The notes beneath the pieces are model-generated. The model was not told the DNA's origin, did not search any database, and was given only the letters and a program-made list of their open reading frames with translations. DNA of 64,000 bases from Prunus persica (lineage: Eukaryota > Streptophyta > Magnoliopsida > Rosales > Rosaceae), in NCBI RefSeq assembly GCF_000346465.2, contig NC_034010.1, positions 29,738,787 to 29,802,786 of the forward strand, read 5' to 3'. Of the stretch, positions 46,613-60,041 are shown one piece after another. Within the stretch, counting starts at the first letter, position 1. Each line of letters opens with the position of its first letter. The translations under genes were made by a program, and so were the position numbers.

Positions 46613-48281
46613 ATGGTCGCTGTATACGCTTTGTTCACGCACGCTTTTCCCTCTTCTTCTTCTGATTCTCTCTTTTCATTCCCACCATCTCCTCAGCCTA
46701 CTGCTTATTTCGCACCACCTTCACTTTCAACCTTCCGTAACCATGAATGGTTTTCTCTGTTAAAGTTCACTAGAACCCCGAGGGCTGACCCAAAACCATT
46801 GTTAACCCAAGTGGGTCTGCGACCCAATCAACGGATTCTTATCCAATGCCGTTGCATCAACTCCGCCACCAATGCTCTCGCCGAAATGGGTATGCAACTC
46901 TCAGAGACCTATTGTCAAACACATTGCCACAAACAAAACACAACGTGATTTTTTTTGTTATATCTTGTTTCCAGGGATGCTCTTCTCATTCTTTCAAGAA
47001 ATTGGGATCGACGGGGAAGAAGCCCAAGTGGTTTTGGACAAGAACCCAGCACTCACGTCGACGTCTTTGGATTTACTACGTACTCGGATTCTTTCCTTCC
47101 GCTCTGTTGGAGTTGATGGCCTTGAGCTTTCTCGCTTGATTACCAAATGTCCAAGTCTATTAACAGCTGACGAAATTGATGCTTTCCTACATTTTGTGCG
47201 CCATGATTTTGAAGGAAAGATTGAGCCGCCGCAGCTGAAGCGCCTTTTCGGTACAACAGAAGCAAGATTCTTGGTGGGTTTTGATCAAAAAGTCAGATTG
47301 CTTCTTCACCGAGGAGTTCCCCGTGAGAAGATTTTTGATGTTCTGAACAAACTTAATTTGTACAAGGCTTTGTGCCTCAAGTCAGTTGAAGAAATTGAAA
47401 GGACCATCGCATTCTTGAGCCGCTTTGGTGGAATCGACTTGATTGTGAGACGTCCCACACTACTCAATTATGATCTGGACACCCAGCTGGTTCCAAGAGT
47501 TGGGTTTCTCACAGAGCTTAGCGGCGGAGATGAGGATGCCACAGGGACTTTGTTGGGTAAGCTCCCTGCAATTTTGAGTTACACCGTGGATCACACGAAA
47601 GGCCATGTAGAGCTATTGAGGTCGTTGGCCGGCCTAACTGATGAGCAAATATTCAAATTTTTGCTTGTTTTCCCCAATGTGGTGAGCGCCAGCAGGGAGA
47701 GGAAATTGCGTCCTAGAATTCATTTTCTCAAGCAATGTGGGTATAGCTCAAATGATATCTACAAGTTCTTGATTAAAGCACCCTTGTTTCTAGGCTTGTC
47801 ATTTGAAGACAACCTTGCATATAAACTTGCCTTTTTGGTGAAGATTGGGTACAAATATAGAACCAAGGACATGGCTGCAGCAATGGGATCCGCCACCAGG
47901 ACAAGCTGTGATAATTTGCAAAAGGTAATTGGGTTGTTCTTGAGTTATGGGCTTTCGTGCGGCGACATTGTTATCATGAGCACGAAGCATCCGCAGATAC
48001 TGCAATACAGTCATAGTGCTATAGAGAAGAAGATGGAGTACTTGATAAATGAGATTGGTCGTGAAGTTGGAGAGTTATTGAACTTTCCGGCATTCCTTGG
48101 TTACAAACTTGATGACAGAATCAAAGCCAGGTATGAACTAAGGAAGAAGGTTTTAGGGGAAGGAATGTCATTGAATAAGCTCTTAACTGTTTCGTCCGAG
48201 AGATTTTCGACAAAGAAGCCAGCATATGTTGTTGAGAATGAGAATCTCAACGAGGAAATGGAAGTTTTGTCGGATAAATAA
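46613..48281 (+). CDS. mTERF-domain organellar protein
   Basis: Exons 46613–46889 and 46975–48281 give 527 aa. The Ser/Phe-rich N-terminus (about 50 residues) looks like a chloroplast or mitochondrial transit peptide. From about residue 100 on there are repeated ~30-residue mTERF motifs with the Pro–x–x–Leu pattern (KNPALTSTSL, KCPSLLTADEI, RRPTLLNYDLD, KLPAILSYTVD, VFPNVVSASRE, KAPLFLGLSFE, KHPQILQYS). These build a superhelix binding nucleic acid. Plant mTERFs act in organelle transcription termination, intron splicing and ribosome assembly; the exact target cannot be read from sequence. It is related to the single-intron mTERF group. A downstream ATG at 46872 is in another frame of exon 1 and is not preferred. 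Confidence 0.92.
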
Positions 48282-48740
48282 TGTACCTTCTGTACCCTTC
48301 CAAGAACAAAACCACTTCGACGTTTTGAAAAAAGAATGAGTTGCGACACCTTTTGACAGGGTTATATATTAAATCTTTTCCATATCTGTATCGGTTTTTC
48401 TATCATTCTTTCTCGCTCACCCTTTTTCACATTGATGTTATGTTAAATCTCAATTAGCATTAGGCAACTGAGAAGGAAGAGATGACTGAGCAAATGTATA
48501 TGCAATGAAAGTAAAATATGTAATATCAGCTTCCTTTGTGCTGGGCACCAATGGAATTTTGTTTGTAATTGTACATCCGCAGAAACTTTCATCCATGGGT
48601 TACAAAACTATGCCTCTCAAACTCTGAATCAACGATCGTCTCATCAGGCCTCCGCCTTTAAACACTCTGTTGCCTTCAGGAATCTATGAGGTGATTTGAA
48701 AACGTAACTGTACAGAAGGATTGCACTTTGCTAGGCCTCT
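48282..48740. other. Convergent 3' flank
   Basis: 3' UTRs of the convergent mTERF and PSRP1 genes; no other feature. Confidence 0.6.
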
Positions 48741-50702
48741 TTATTCTGCCAAGGAATGTTCTCTAGCTCGTTCTATCACCACATGCCCCGATTTCTCAGC
48801 TTTACCATTTCCTTTGGGTATAATAAGCCCATAACCTCCTTCTTTTCTTTTGTATATTATATTAATTTCACCTAAGCAAGAACAAAGAAAAATTTCAACC
48901 ACTGGTTGATAGTAATCAAGAACAAAGAAAATAACGCAGCTGTGATTTTATTGTTCATACCAGTTTCTTCATTTCGGAAAGCATAGAAGTCATGATCAAC
49001 ATTTTCCAGTTGATCAACTGCTTCAGCGACAGTCAAAGGTGGCATGTCAAAGTATTTCATACGGACAATCTAGAACAAGAAGAAGAAAAGAATGAGTATA
49101 TGATGGAGAAGAACGTCATCTAGCTAGCTAACCAAAGCAGTCTAACGATTATTGGCACTATTCAACAACAACAACACAAAAACTCTTTATCTCTGCAACT
49201 TTTGCACTCAATCCCATCCTGCAGTTCTTTATAATGTTATGAGTAGAAATATCTAAAATGTTAAAAGCAGACAGCAAGGCCTTTGAAAACTAAGATGAAC
49301 TAACCATCTGTTTCGTACACCACAATCAACAATTTCTAATGCCATAAGTTGCTTTTCAATTTTAGATAATAAAAAAACCATTAATAAAGAGAAGATGTAA
49401 CGACAATTCAGTATAAACACATGTCAAATATAAAACTGAATAACTTTGGAGGAAAGTAGAAGTCCAAGAGAAAACCTCGTCATTGATGAAGTCTCCTTCC
49501 TCCTCTTGGGGAACTGTCTCTTCCTCTTCCTCTTCCACTACTATTTGTGTTGCGGGCTCCCTAACTTTCAATCTGTTAAAACCTTTCATGTGCCGACCGT
49601 GGTCTGAGTCCTTCTCCTTTATTTTCCTCAACTTCCTCTGGATGATAGAAGAAGCCAGATCTATGCTTGCATAAAGTGTCTCAGCTTCTTCCTCAGCCCG
49701 GAACACTCCATGCTTCTTCGTGAACAAAGTCACCTAAGCAAACACAAATACACAATGCCTTATGAACGAACCATTTATGGCGATTCCAGATTACCTAAAC
49801 TATTCATGCCAATGCGCATAGGGTAATAATACCTCGCATCTCCTAATCCTTGGGCCTTTTCCAAACTCTCCACCTCGAACAGACAACCGAACATCAGCTT
49901 CCCTGGCTAGGTGACTGTGCTTTTGAACTGCCTTGCCAACCTTGTCTTCCACATGCTTCTTGACCGCTTCAGATAACTAAATTCACGGATAAAAATTTAA
50001 CATTCAAAGTCCACTCCTTGTATAATTAGAGGAGAGCATTGTGGATAGAAACAGCACCAGAATCAGGGTCATCAACCAATAGTCATCATCACATCATTGA
50101 TCACATGAAAAATGCTTTGGAAGTCACCACACCTAATCAATATATCAGAATGGGATTTACAAAATATAACCTAGATTTCTAATTTTCCACACATAATGTA
50201 CTTTTCGACAAACAACATGAACGGATCATAGTAGATGTGATTTAATTCAAGTCTTCTCTGTAAGGCTTAGTCCAAAACATATACATTACAGAAAACAAAA
50301 TGCTTGTAAAGCCCAAACTTTAAACTACAAGTAGAAACAAGCACTATAACCCGCCGCGTAAAACCAACAAGAGGTAAGGTAAGCTAAAAATTTATATACC
50401 TCCAAATTCCTTCCCTGTACGATCAACTTGACTGAGGAGAGTGGGCCGTCCCAGGACATCCGTACAGAGAGTGAGTTGCCATGGCACTTGTTTGTGGGTC
50501 TAATCGCAATGGAAATGGGTTTCAGATGCTTAGCGGGGTTGAAGAAAGTGGAAGAGGTAGACGATAGCGTGAAGATTTGGGGCTTTGTGAGAAGCGTCGA
50601 TGAGAGAGTGGACATTGATTGAGAAGAAGCCGAAGAGGAAGAGGGATGAAGGGGGTAAAGAAAGGTTGTCTGCATCTGCAAGGAAGTGAACAGAGTAGCC
50701 AT
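48741..50702 (-). CDS. PSRP1: Plastid ribosome hibernation factor PSRP1
   Basis: Five exons in phase give 314 aa: 50702–50400, 49976–49833, 49733–49476, 49069–48961 and 48871–48741. A Ser/Thr-rich transit peptide (about 65–80 aa) leads to the HPF/RaiA (S30AE) domain: [71 protein letters not shown]. An acidic linker ([15 protein letters not shown]) and the C-terminal dimerisation domain [33 protein letters not shown] and [14 protein letters not shown] follow. The long-form HPF layout predicts binding in the 30S decoding centre and ribosome dormancy in chloroplasts. The gene ends in TAA at 48741–48743 after HSLAE. Confidence 0.95.
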
Positions 50703-52159
50703 TTCGTGATACTCGCAGAGTTTAGGTTTGGGATAAGTTTCTGGAAGTGTTTGGATAGATGGAAAGTTGAAAGGAAAAAATGAAAGAAAATCAATAAGAG
50801 GGGTTTTAGGAGCAGAGTTATGGGTTCTAGAGCAAGCGGACAAGATGACAGAAATGGATATACCATGTCACACGTGGCAATTTCACACATTATCCACTTC
50901 ATCTTCTACAGTTAAGTGTAAGACACAGTAGAAATCTTAACCGCATATCTTCTGTACTTACGTGATTGGACGGTGTAGATTGGATGGATGGTTTTCTTTG
51001 GTTGATTCAACGTCTACATTCAATGCCTCAAAGAGGGAGACCCACCGACACGTGTTTGTGTTGTAGTGATGGGCCTGATGGCTCGTGGTTATGGTACGTT
51101 GGATCCGAGATCGTCCCAAAATTCCATTTGTCCGATTCCTTCCCATTCGGATAGGCACGTCTCTGGATACGTTTAGTCCAACATGTTATATGGCAGACCA
51201 CATAATTGACCCCAAAAAAAAAAAAAAAACACCACAAAAATCTCTTTCGGTCGCGTGAGAATTATTTGTCAAGTTGGAACTTTTTTTTCATTATTGAAAA
51301 AAATAAATAATAAAAAACCGGAGGTGGCCCGTCCCAATTCCATTTTGTTCAGGTCTGGCCCATTTTTTCAACTCAACAGCCCAAACCCACTTTCCCGTCT
51401 TGGTTCCGCCTATGCACATTATAGCTGCGGATTTTAATATGTTTTTCGGTAAATTTAGTGGTATTTCTTTTTTCAATAGTAGAAAAATTCACAAATTTGA
51501 ATTTCGTCCTCTTTTGTTGGAATAAACTAAAGTAGATTAATATAGATGAGTGAAGCAAATACATATTTGGTAGACACCCAAGTAATTATTTTATAAATTT
51601 AATTAAGTCAATCATTGTGCAAACGAAGAGTATGGTTTAAGGAAAAGAAACAACTAGGTTAGATACAAAAAATTGAAATGGAAAATGATGCGATGTGTCT
51701 AGATGACCATCACACACACATAGCTTTTGAGAATATGGGGACTGAATGCACGGATGGATGCCATCTAGCACGGGACAATGGCCCATGAAAGAAAAAAAGG
51801 AGAGTAAATGGAGGGGTCTTTAATCTCTGTCTTAATCCCATTAAACAAATATTATAGTCGCTATAATGAAGGATTTAGAGTCACTAATGTCGGTTTAGAA
51901 ATATTTTAACCCATCAATAAATACTCTACTCCAATGGCAATGTGGGTATTATATATTATTGTATCCAATAGAATTCGTCAACGGCCTTTACCCAATCACA
52001 GCCTAACAACCACACATTTTTATGCCCTAATAGTCAAGCGAGTACAGCCTCTGAGATTGCCAAATTCATTATGACAAAAATGAACCTCCACCCAATTGCT
52101 CGGTCCATTGACTACTTTAGAGTTCAAGGCCACAAATGAACTTCCACCCACTAGTGCTC
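50703..52159. other. Intergenic, divergent promoters
   Basis: Between PSRP1 (−) and PRR9 (+). Poly-A/T tracts at 51212–51229 and 51289–51318. No gene supported. Confidence 0.55.
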
Positions 52160-52557
52160 CACGTGTCTCAATCCTGTCCATGGGATCCATCGCCTCCTCC
52201 TCATGCACTCAAAAATATCTGCCAAAAGATCTTAATATTATATCTTCCCTCTAGGGACCCACAACCTTGCCACCTGTCTCCACCCAAAAAATCTTCCGAG
52301 AAAAAAATGATTTCTTTAAAATCTGGACCACCAAATGCAGAAGCCAATGACGCCTCGCCTTTTGATCAATCTATGGCCCTAGTCTTAGATTGGGTTGATG
52401 ACGTGGCACCACCAGGTCCCACCCAGAACAGTTGTTCGAGATATTTTCCTCTCTCGTGGTAGGTTAAGATATTTAACACCGTTAGATTTCGTGGGAATCG
52501 GTATCGTCGCCGTCCGATTACCTTCACTAAACTTCAGACTGAGAATTCAGATATTTT
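52160..52557 (+). promoter_or_regulatory. PRR9 promoter: G-box and three evening elements
   Basis: A CCACGTGT G-box core CACGTG is at 52160–52165. Exact evening elements AAAATATCT occur at 52212–52220 (+), and as AGATATTTT at 52439–52447 and 52549–52557. A near-match AGATATTTA is at 52467–52475. The evening element is the known binding site of CCA1/LHY and RVE8, which control PRR9 and PRR5 in Arabidopsis; three in 350 bp is far above chance. The last sits within 170 bp of the ATG, so it may be inside the leader. Confidence 0.75.
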
Positions 52558-52716
52558 TTCAGCAGAGAAAAAGTTCTCTCCTTTTAGCCAAGGATTCAGA
52601 TATTGAGAATTCGAATTCTCCAGCTGCTTCACTGAGACACAAAAGACTCTCTGTTTCCTCCGTGGGTTCAACCAACGTGAGACATAGAGAAGAAAATAGA
52701 AAATAGAAAATATAAA

Positions 52717-55700
52717 ATGGGTGAGGCGGTTCTGAGTAGTGAGGACATGGAAGCGAAACTGAAAGCAGAGGGTGAAGCGAAGAAAGACAGGGTAGAGACA
52801 GAGAAGAAGGATGGGGGTGAGTGTGATTCTTCAGTTGGGACAATGAGGTGGGATAAGCTGTTGCCTACCATGAACATGAGGGTCTTGTTGGTCGAAGCTG
52901 ATGACTCCACCAGGCATATTATAGCTGCGCTTCTTAGGAAATGTAGCTACAGAGGTCAGTGGCTCTTTTCTTTCTTGGCTGCTCTGCTGTACTGTTGTTG
53001 CTTTTGCTTAAAGTCTTGGTTTTGTTCAATTATCTAGCGTCTTTTGCTAAATAATCAACTGGGTTGTTTTTGGCGATCGTTTGTTGGTGTGTGTTAAGCT
53101 TGTGTTCATCTAATGAGTTAGATGATTTGCTTTTTCTTTTTCTTTTTTCTCTTTTTCTTTCATAATTATAAAGATTAGGTATTCTATTTCTGGGCCTGTG
53201 CGGATGAATAATTGAAGAATTTTGTTGAATTAGCTTGAAGTTGAAGCCTGTGCTGACAAGGAACATAGGCCAATAGTAGTAAATTTGTTTAGAATTAACC
53301 ATAACCAGGAAGACTTCTAGTTCTAAGTTCTAATTACAGTGAGAGAATGGTTTCTTTCTACTTTCACGTGTCTCGAGTTTATTGAATAAAGGGGTTAATG
53401 GTTCAAGTCACTCTTTTTGGCATTTGCTGCTTCTTGTTAGTAGTACAGATAATATACTGCAGATTTTATCGCTAAAAGGCTTATATTTTCTGTTAAAGCA
53501 AGAAACTTTTCAGGCTAGTGTTATTAAGGGTCTGTGTTAAGGCTGACACATTACCCATTGAACTTCATATGGATCTTGTTTTTGTTTGAGCAGTTGCTGC
53601 TGTACCTGACGGCTTAAAAGCTTGGGAGATACTGAAGGCACGACCGCATAACATAGACCTCATACTGACAGAAATAGATCTGCCGTCAATATCTGGATTC
53701 GCTTTGCTTTCGCTAATCATGGACCATGAGATCTGCAAAAACATTCCTGTTATAAGTATGTTTTACAAAACAAATAATTGTGGATATGACATATTAACTG
53801 ATTTGATTTTTCACCGCAGTGGTGTTTAACGAAAGAATTTTCCCTTCTTTTGTGATCTTGCAGTGATGTCCTCCCAAGATTCAATTAGCACAGTTTACAA
53901 ATGCATGATGCGAGGTGTTTCTGATTATCTAGTTAAGCCTATTAGGAAGAATGAGCTGACAAATCTATGGCAGCATGTTTGGAGGAGACAATCTGTATGC
54001 CTTCTTAACTTTCTGTTCTTTCTTTAGTTTAGTTTGGAAATCTTGTCTTACTGTTTCTGACTAAACCTTTATTGAATTTTATTGTCAATCAGTTAACCCG
54101 AAATTGCCCCCAGGATGAGAGTGTTGGACAACAAAAAAATGAAGCCACTTCTGAAAACGATGCGGCAAGCAATCATTCAAGTGGCTGTGGGGCATCTGTT
54201 CAAAGAAACAAGGAGAACATGGAGAAAGGGACCGATTCTCAGGTTTGTGTTTCATATTTTGTACATGGCACAGAGAAAGCATTAATTAGCTTGTCTTTAA
54301 ATGCCTTGTAAAGTGGACTGACAACCCTTCAAGCAAGTGTAGAATTGTAATGACCAACCTATCTAATGCCCAGAATGCTTGATGTATGTGTAAATCAATT
54401 TAGGTTGGCTACATGAAGTTTTCGGTAGACTGACTGCATGCTTTCTGTCTCTTGTAGAGCTCTTGCACGAAGCCGGACTTCGAAACTGAGAGTGCCCCAG
54501 TGGATATGCAGGAATTTTCGCAGCAAATACAGGGCCAAAATTTTCTGGGTGACTTGAGAATGCAAAAAGATGAAGCAAACATCAATTTTGGCGAGAAATT
54601 GGTTATGCACAAAAATGCAGCTAGAGGTATTACAGCTTTACCTTTCCAATTTAGTAGCTTCTTGTCTATTCAGTCTGGTAGGAAGGCCTGTTAACATTTT
54701 ACAATGTGTCTATCAAATTAGGGCCAACCGTTGATGCCTATGAGGACATGGACACAGCAATTTCACTAGGCGAGGGTGTCAGTCCAGAAAGTCAAAGGAG
54801 GGATGCTAATATGGCTAGTGAAGCTTGTGACAATAACGATCTCCTTGTCAACTCTTCTAAAGATGCCACTGACTTTTTTGGAGTATTTAATAATTATCCA
54901 AACAGAAACCAGAGAAATTCTTCTTCAAGTAATAGACCTAGAACTTTTGATTCTGCTCCACACTTGGATCTCTCCTTGAGAAGATCTGATTCCAGTGGCT
55001 TTGAGAATCAAACTACTGAGAAAAGGCATACTCTTGGCCATTCTAATGCCTCAGCCTTTTCAAGGTGAGTTTCCATTTTCATTTTCTGCACTTGATTTTT
55101 GTGATTTGTGGACATCAGTTTACTCTTTCACTGGACTTATTTTCTAATTCAATCAATGATCCATCTTGCAGATACATCAACAGGCCAATGCAGCCCCAGA
55201 GTACAACATTGGCTGGTGTTTGTGATGAACAAAAGGCACATGAAACTAAATTTGAAAAGCAAGCATCCAATACAAATACTGATTGCGATACGCCTGGTAC
55301 AACTTCAAGTATTCCCAGGAGTATTATCACTCTAGCTACAGGACAATCTAACCAATCTGAAATTGGAACATCATGCCATGAGCAGAGACTATTTCCTCTT
55401 CCAGTTCCTGTGAAAGGTATAAGGTTTAATAATCTAGGCAATGGGTATGGTACTGCACTGCCTCCAATGTTTTGTACACAATCAAGTCCATCACCAATGC
55501 CAAGTTCAGCTACTCAGCAGGAATCCTCATTCCTAATGAATACATTTTATCCGGCAAATCTTCAAAAAGATAAATCTGAGCAAGTATACGGCACACTGTA
55601 TCAACATGCCAAAGCTCCCATGGAACAAACTTTGCACAATCAGGATCAAAGATTTGATGAGGACCGAGGGCATATTTCTTCAACAACAGATCAGAGTGCA

Positions 55701-56209
55701 AGTAGTAGTTTCTGTAATGGTACTGCAGGTCATCTTAATACCATGGGTTATGGAAGTGCTTGTGGAAGTAATAGCAATGTTGATCAGGGAGCTATATTTA
55801 GGACTGCTCCAGAGAGCAAGAATGAAGACACTTTCTTTACTCACAGTGGAAATTCTCATCGGTCCATCCAAAGAGAAGCAGCTCTAAATAAGTTCCGCTT
55901 GAAGCGGAAAGATAGGTGCTATGACAAGAAGGTACATCAATATCTTCGTTATCCTTTCTATAATGACTCTCACTTTTACTAATACCATTGCTTCCCTCCC
56001 AAAACCTGTCCCCAAAAACAACAAAGATTTTCAAATCAAACTACACTGTAATTCTATAATTCCTTAACGAGATTTTTGATTCACAGGTTCGTTACGAGAG
56101 CAGAAAGAAACTTGCAGAGCAGCGTCCCAGAATAAAAGGGCAGTTTGTTCGTCAAGTGAATACTGATCCTTCACCTGCAGAAGTTGATGTCAATACATAT
56201 GATAGTTAA
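52717..56209 (+). CDS. PRR9: Pseudo-response regulator, circadian clock, PRR9/PRR5 clade
   Basis: Eight exons in phase give 691 aa: 52717–52954, 53594–53755, 53864–53994, 54093–54242, 54458–54626, 54722–55064, 55172–55931 and 56087–56209. The pseudo-receiver (about residues 53–170: [66 protein letters not shown]) has Glu in place of the phospho-accepting Asp, as in all clock PRRs. A long disordered Ser/Asn-rich middle includes DLSLRRSD, an EAR-like LxLxL motif region. The C-terminal CCT domain ([16 protein letters not shown]… [18 protein letters not shown]) binds DNA. PRR9/7/5 repress CCA1 and LHY. The [12 protein letters not shown] start and FRLKRKDRC favour PRR9 over PRR5; the two are close. 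Confidence 0.93.
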
Positions 56210-59200
56210 CTACGTGGTTTCTTGTACTTAAAGTTAATTAAGATAGCAGGATGAGTAGTATAGCTCTGGTACACCATTTTCAGTTTTTGAATCTGATACC
56301 AAGAAGCAAAGATGAAGAGAAAAATACAGGTCTGAAGATGCTTCTGACACCACTTCCATATTCATCTTGTTGTGGATATCCATTAACTCATATTACCACC
56401 GTATCCCTTGTAAAAGAGGGTTGTACATGTTTTTTTACCTTTAAAATTTCCTTAGGGCTGCTTAGTCATAGGTTTGTTCATTCAGAATTTCAGATCTTAG
56501 TTGGTATACAGACTTAATTTATACTTATCATCTTGTAATTTGAGACGGCAAGGAGAACTGTTTCATTTAACAAAGGGAATTACCAAAATCAGTGTTTTAT
56601 ACTTGATAGTGATGATTTAGTGCCCCTTCGAACAGCTTAAATGGGTGGTGTTTTCAAACAGTGACATCTTTGAGTGCTTAATAAATATCACTTGTTTTGC
56701 AAATATAAATTCTGATTGGGGTGAACGAAAAGCGATTTCTCCACTGCAACTCCAATTCATAAATATCATTTTCAACCAGCAATAGATAGATACGTCTTTG
56801 GGTACAGCCTCCACTACTGCTGCGTGCTGCACTATTGTCCAAACAGAGACTTCTCGGAGTCGTCCATGTCATCAAAATGATCATGCCTTCTTCCCACTAA
56901 TTGTGGTTGGTAATTTCCCATAAGGGGTAGCCCAATTTAAAAGTTCGAAACGAGTGTTAGTTTATAGGCAACCAACTCAAAGGCTTTTCTTGGACTAATA
57001 ACGCATCATGACTGAATACAAGTCATGCCGTGATGAAATTGTGCATATCTGGTTTAGCTTTGAAGGTGAAATAATGTTGGCATTTGAAGATATCTGGATA
57101 CAAAAATACAAATGCATATAAACAAGAGTCAGTCTCATCACCACCAGCAGTTTGCTGGTGATCTATCAGATTCTTAGCTCTGGTTATCTTCCCAATGCAA
57201 TGATTTTAGGGCCAACCAAAAAGTGACCCAACACACACTCCACAAATCTGGATTGGCTGAAGGTGATGGTGGTGGAGCCAAAGGGCTACTATCATATGCC
57301 CCATTTGAACATGTTTATCTCTAAACAATCAATGAAATGAAAAGCCAAAAAATCCCTGTTATATAATCAAAGTCATAAAGAGACTTTTTTTTTGGACCCG
57401 AATCGAAGAAATAAGCAAAATTTAAGAAGAAAGAAAAACTTTTATTAGATGAGTAGATGAGAAATCACTAAGGTGATGTGCTTTCTCTTGACACTTTGTT
57501 GAAGGGCTTAAAACCTGAAAAAGTTTCAAAAAAGCAAAAACCAAACACCTCGCAATTTCAAACGATTGAGCTACTGTAAGCCTGCAAGTCTTGTATTGTA
57601 TAATATTCTCTTCATGATTCTTAAAAGGAGGGTCCCTCATACTAATAAACCAAACCAAAACCAGTGGTATTTTTCTGCCAAAGCATAGTTTTGTCAAGTA
57701 TTCACATTCAATGGCACTGACCCCCACTTTGGTGTCAACAATTTTTCCTGAGTATTCACATCGAACGGCCAATGAACGTTCATCAACTAACAGTCTTCTA
57801 CCATACATGGCCTTTCCTTAACATAAAAGTAACAGATACAAAAAGTCATAATAAACCAAGAAATGAATGATTGATGATGTTTCCCAGTGATTTCCAAAAA
57901 GCCTGTTTACAGATTCTCCATGTCTTCTCTCCTTTTGAACTCTTTCTGATGCACACCTAAATAAGTTCTTAAAAATTAAAAAAAAACCCATAACTTGAAA
58001 ACTCTCAGTCTCTATACTTAAGCAAGGTTGCACCTTTAGTTAATTATATTTTAATCCCTAATCACAATTTTTTAATGACCATGTTGCATTTACTAGAAAT
58101 AGGGAGGACAAAGATAGAGAAGGGGGCTATTGCACCATTTCTCACTCATATTCAATCAACAAGAAAAGGCTATCGGCTATCGGCTATTGGCTATGCCATC
58201 TCTTATTGCTCTTTTATAAATTAAAAGCCTTCACTTTCCACTCAATTATTCCAAAAGTTTCTCCAATCTCTGATTCTGGCTAAGACAGATATTCTTCGTA
58301 TCCTCTGCTTTTGATCATCATGGTAGCTCTAATTTACATTATAATTCTTGTTAAAGCATAATGGGATATGAGAAGTGTACATAAATTAATTAAACTAATA
58401 AAATTGGTTGCAGGGCTTCTCTAAGATAGCAGCACAGAGCCTGCATATTCATGAATCATGTTTATTTGTCTTGATATTGACTGAATTTATACCATGGATT
58501 CAATAACCACTGTGATTGCCGTGCAGATGAAAATAACAAAAAGACAATGAATGAAATGAAGAGGAGCCTCGAATATTCATGAATCAATCAAGGCATATTA
58601 TAAAAAGGCAAATTGATTACCCTGTTTTCCTAATTAACAAGAAATTTTCCTCTCAAGTCCTAAGTTGTTTTCAACTCTAAAGCCGCAAAGGGGTTTACTG
58701 AAGTAGCACGACTTTCTGGATTTTCATGTCATTCTCACTGCGCACTATTCAAACATGCAACTTTTTGCAATTGCAAGTTAGTAAGTTGGCGAATATATGT
58801 AGCAACCCATCCAATTTGCTTTTAGGAAAAGGCTAAGCTCGCTCCCCACACCGGCTTGGGCCATTCATAAATCATGCCAGAACAACCCTACCAGATGTGT
58901 TGGATTGATACACAGCAAGGATTGGAACATGGTCAACATTAATGGATGTTCTAATAATCCAATGGTTGATAATATGATTTACGCAAACACGTAATATTTT
59001 CTTTTCAGATATCTAAAAGTGTGTGCTATACTGCTAACAGCTAATCTAAAACCACACATTCGTACACGAATCCTCCTAATTAAATTAATAATAGTATAAA
59101 TTGACGGTTTAACAATATAACATATTAAGGTTAATATCTAGAACATTTTAATTCAACATTTAAATTGGAAGCGCATTCCAGAAGTTTACAAGTAAATATA

Positions 59201-59335
59201 TTACAGCCAAGTCCCGCAAGGAGGAGGAGCTGCCAGTCAAAAGTCCAAAAAGAGCAAAATTATTGCTACTCTCTGCTTCCCAGTGCTCTCTTTATTAACC
59301 CCCCATCATCTCCCTCCTCTTGCTTAGCCCTGTAA

Positions 59336-59340
<5 letters not shown>
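56210..59340. other. Intergenic
   Basis: PRR9 3' UTR to about 56.6 kb, then AT-rich DNA with no supported gene. A minus-strand 128-codon frame at 57422–57808 has no family features. A short run of 'ggctatc' repeats lies at 58169–58194. Confidence 0.55.

Positions 59341-59377
<37 letters not shown>
59341..59377 (+). repeat. (CT)n microsatellite in NHL leader
   Basis: About 18 CT dinucleotides at 59341–59377, some 30 bp upstream of the NHL start codon, so in the 5' UTR. CT-rich leaders are common in plants. Confidence 0.9.
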
Positions 59378-59381
<4 letters not shown>

Positions 59382-59405
59382 CCAATCTCTTATTTCTTCC
59401 TGCAA

Positions 59406-60041
59406 ATGTCTCAAGCCCTCACAAAATCTCCTAAACACTGTGGCAATAAGCAAGGACTGAGCATTGGAAAGCTCTACAAGAAGCTATTCCTGGTATTCTC
59501 TACACTTTCCACCACAATTCTGTCTATCATATTACTTGTTTGGCTTATCCTGCACCCCACCAAACCAGAGTTCTCACTCAAAGAAGCCGATATCTACCAG
59601 CTCAACCTCTCAGGCGGCCACCTTCTCAACTCCTCTGTTCAGCTCACTCTGCTTTCCAAGAACCCAAACCAGAAAGTTGGGATTTACTACGACGAGCTTA
59701 AAGTGTATGCCGCATACAAGGGTCAACAAATCACTGTTTACACTTCTCTTCCTCCCTTCTACCAAGGACATGAAGACAGCAATGTCTTGACAGCTTCTTT
59801 GGTGGGAACAGGTCTGCCTGTGGCTCCCTCCTTTGGTTATGAAGTGGGGCGTGACCAAACAGCTGGTAGACTGGTTTTAAACCTCAAAGTGATCGGGAGG
59901 CTTCGATGGAAGGTCGGGACTTGGGTCTCCGGGAAGTACAGAGTGAACGTGGACTGTCTTGCTGTCATGGCTTTTGGTCCTTCTATCCCAACTGGTCCAC
60001 TCACTTCAAGGCAAGGAACTCAGTGTTCTACCACCGTATGA
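59406..60041 (+). CDS. NDR1/HIN1-like (NHL) LEA_2 membrane protein
   Basis: Intronless, 211 aa. A short basic cytosolic N-terminus (LYKKLF) precedes one transmembrane helix (about residues 27–49, LSTTILSIILLVWLIL). The LEA_2 domain (about 75–190) includes LLSKNPNQKVGIYYDELKVY, the NPN–YYD signature of plant NHL proteins. Members sit in the plasma membrane or ER with the LEA_2 domain on the outer/lumenal side; several (NDR1, NHL3, NHL10/YLS9) are induced by pathogens or senescence. Length and single-exon structure are normal for the family. Which NHL it corresponds to (NHL1/NHL12 type is likely) cannot be settled here. Confidence 0.92.
   Translation: MSQALTKSPKHCGNKQGLSIGKLYKKLFLVFSTLSTTILSIILLVWLILHPTKPEFSLKEADIYQLNLSGGHLLNSSVQLTLLSKNPNQKVGIYYDELKVYAAYKGQQITVYTSLPPFYQGHEDSNVLTASLVGTGLPVAPSFGYEVGRDQTAGRLVLNLKVIGRLRWKVGTWVSGKYRVNVDCLAVMAFGPSIPTGPLTSRQGTQCSTTV

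Noticed and set aside
46872..46974. Alternative ATG at 46872 giving an unspliced mTERF reading
   Set aside because: It reads through the intron; splicing at 46889/46975 joins the transit peptide exon to the mTERF domain in phase.
57422..57808. 128-codon minus-strand open frame
   Set aside because: No family resemblance or splice context, and surrounded by AT-rich intergenic DNA.
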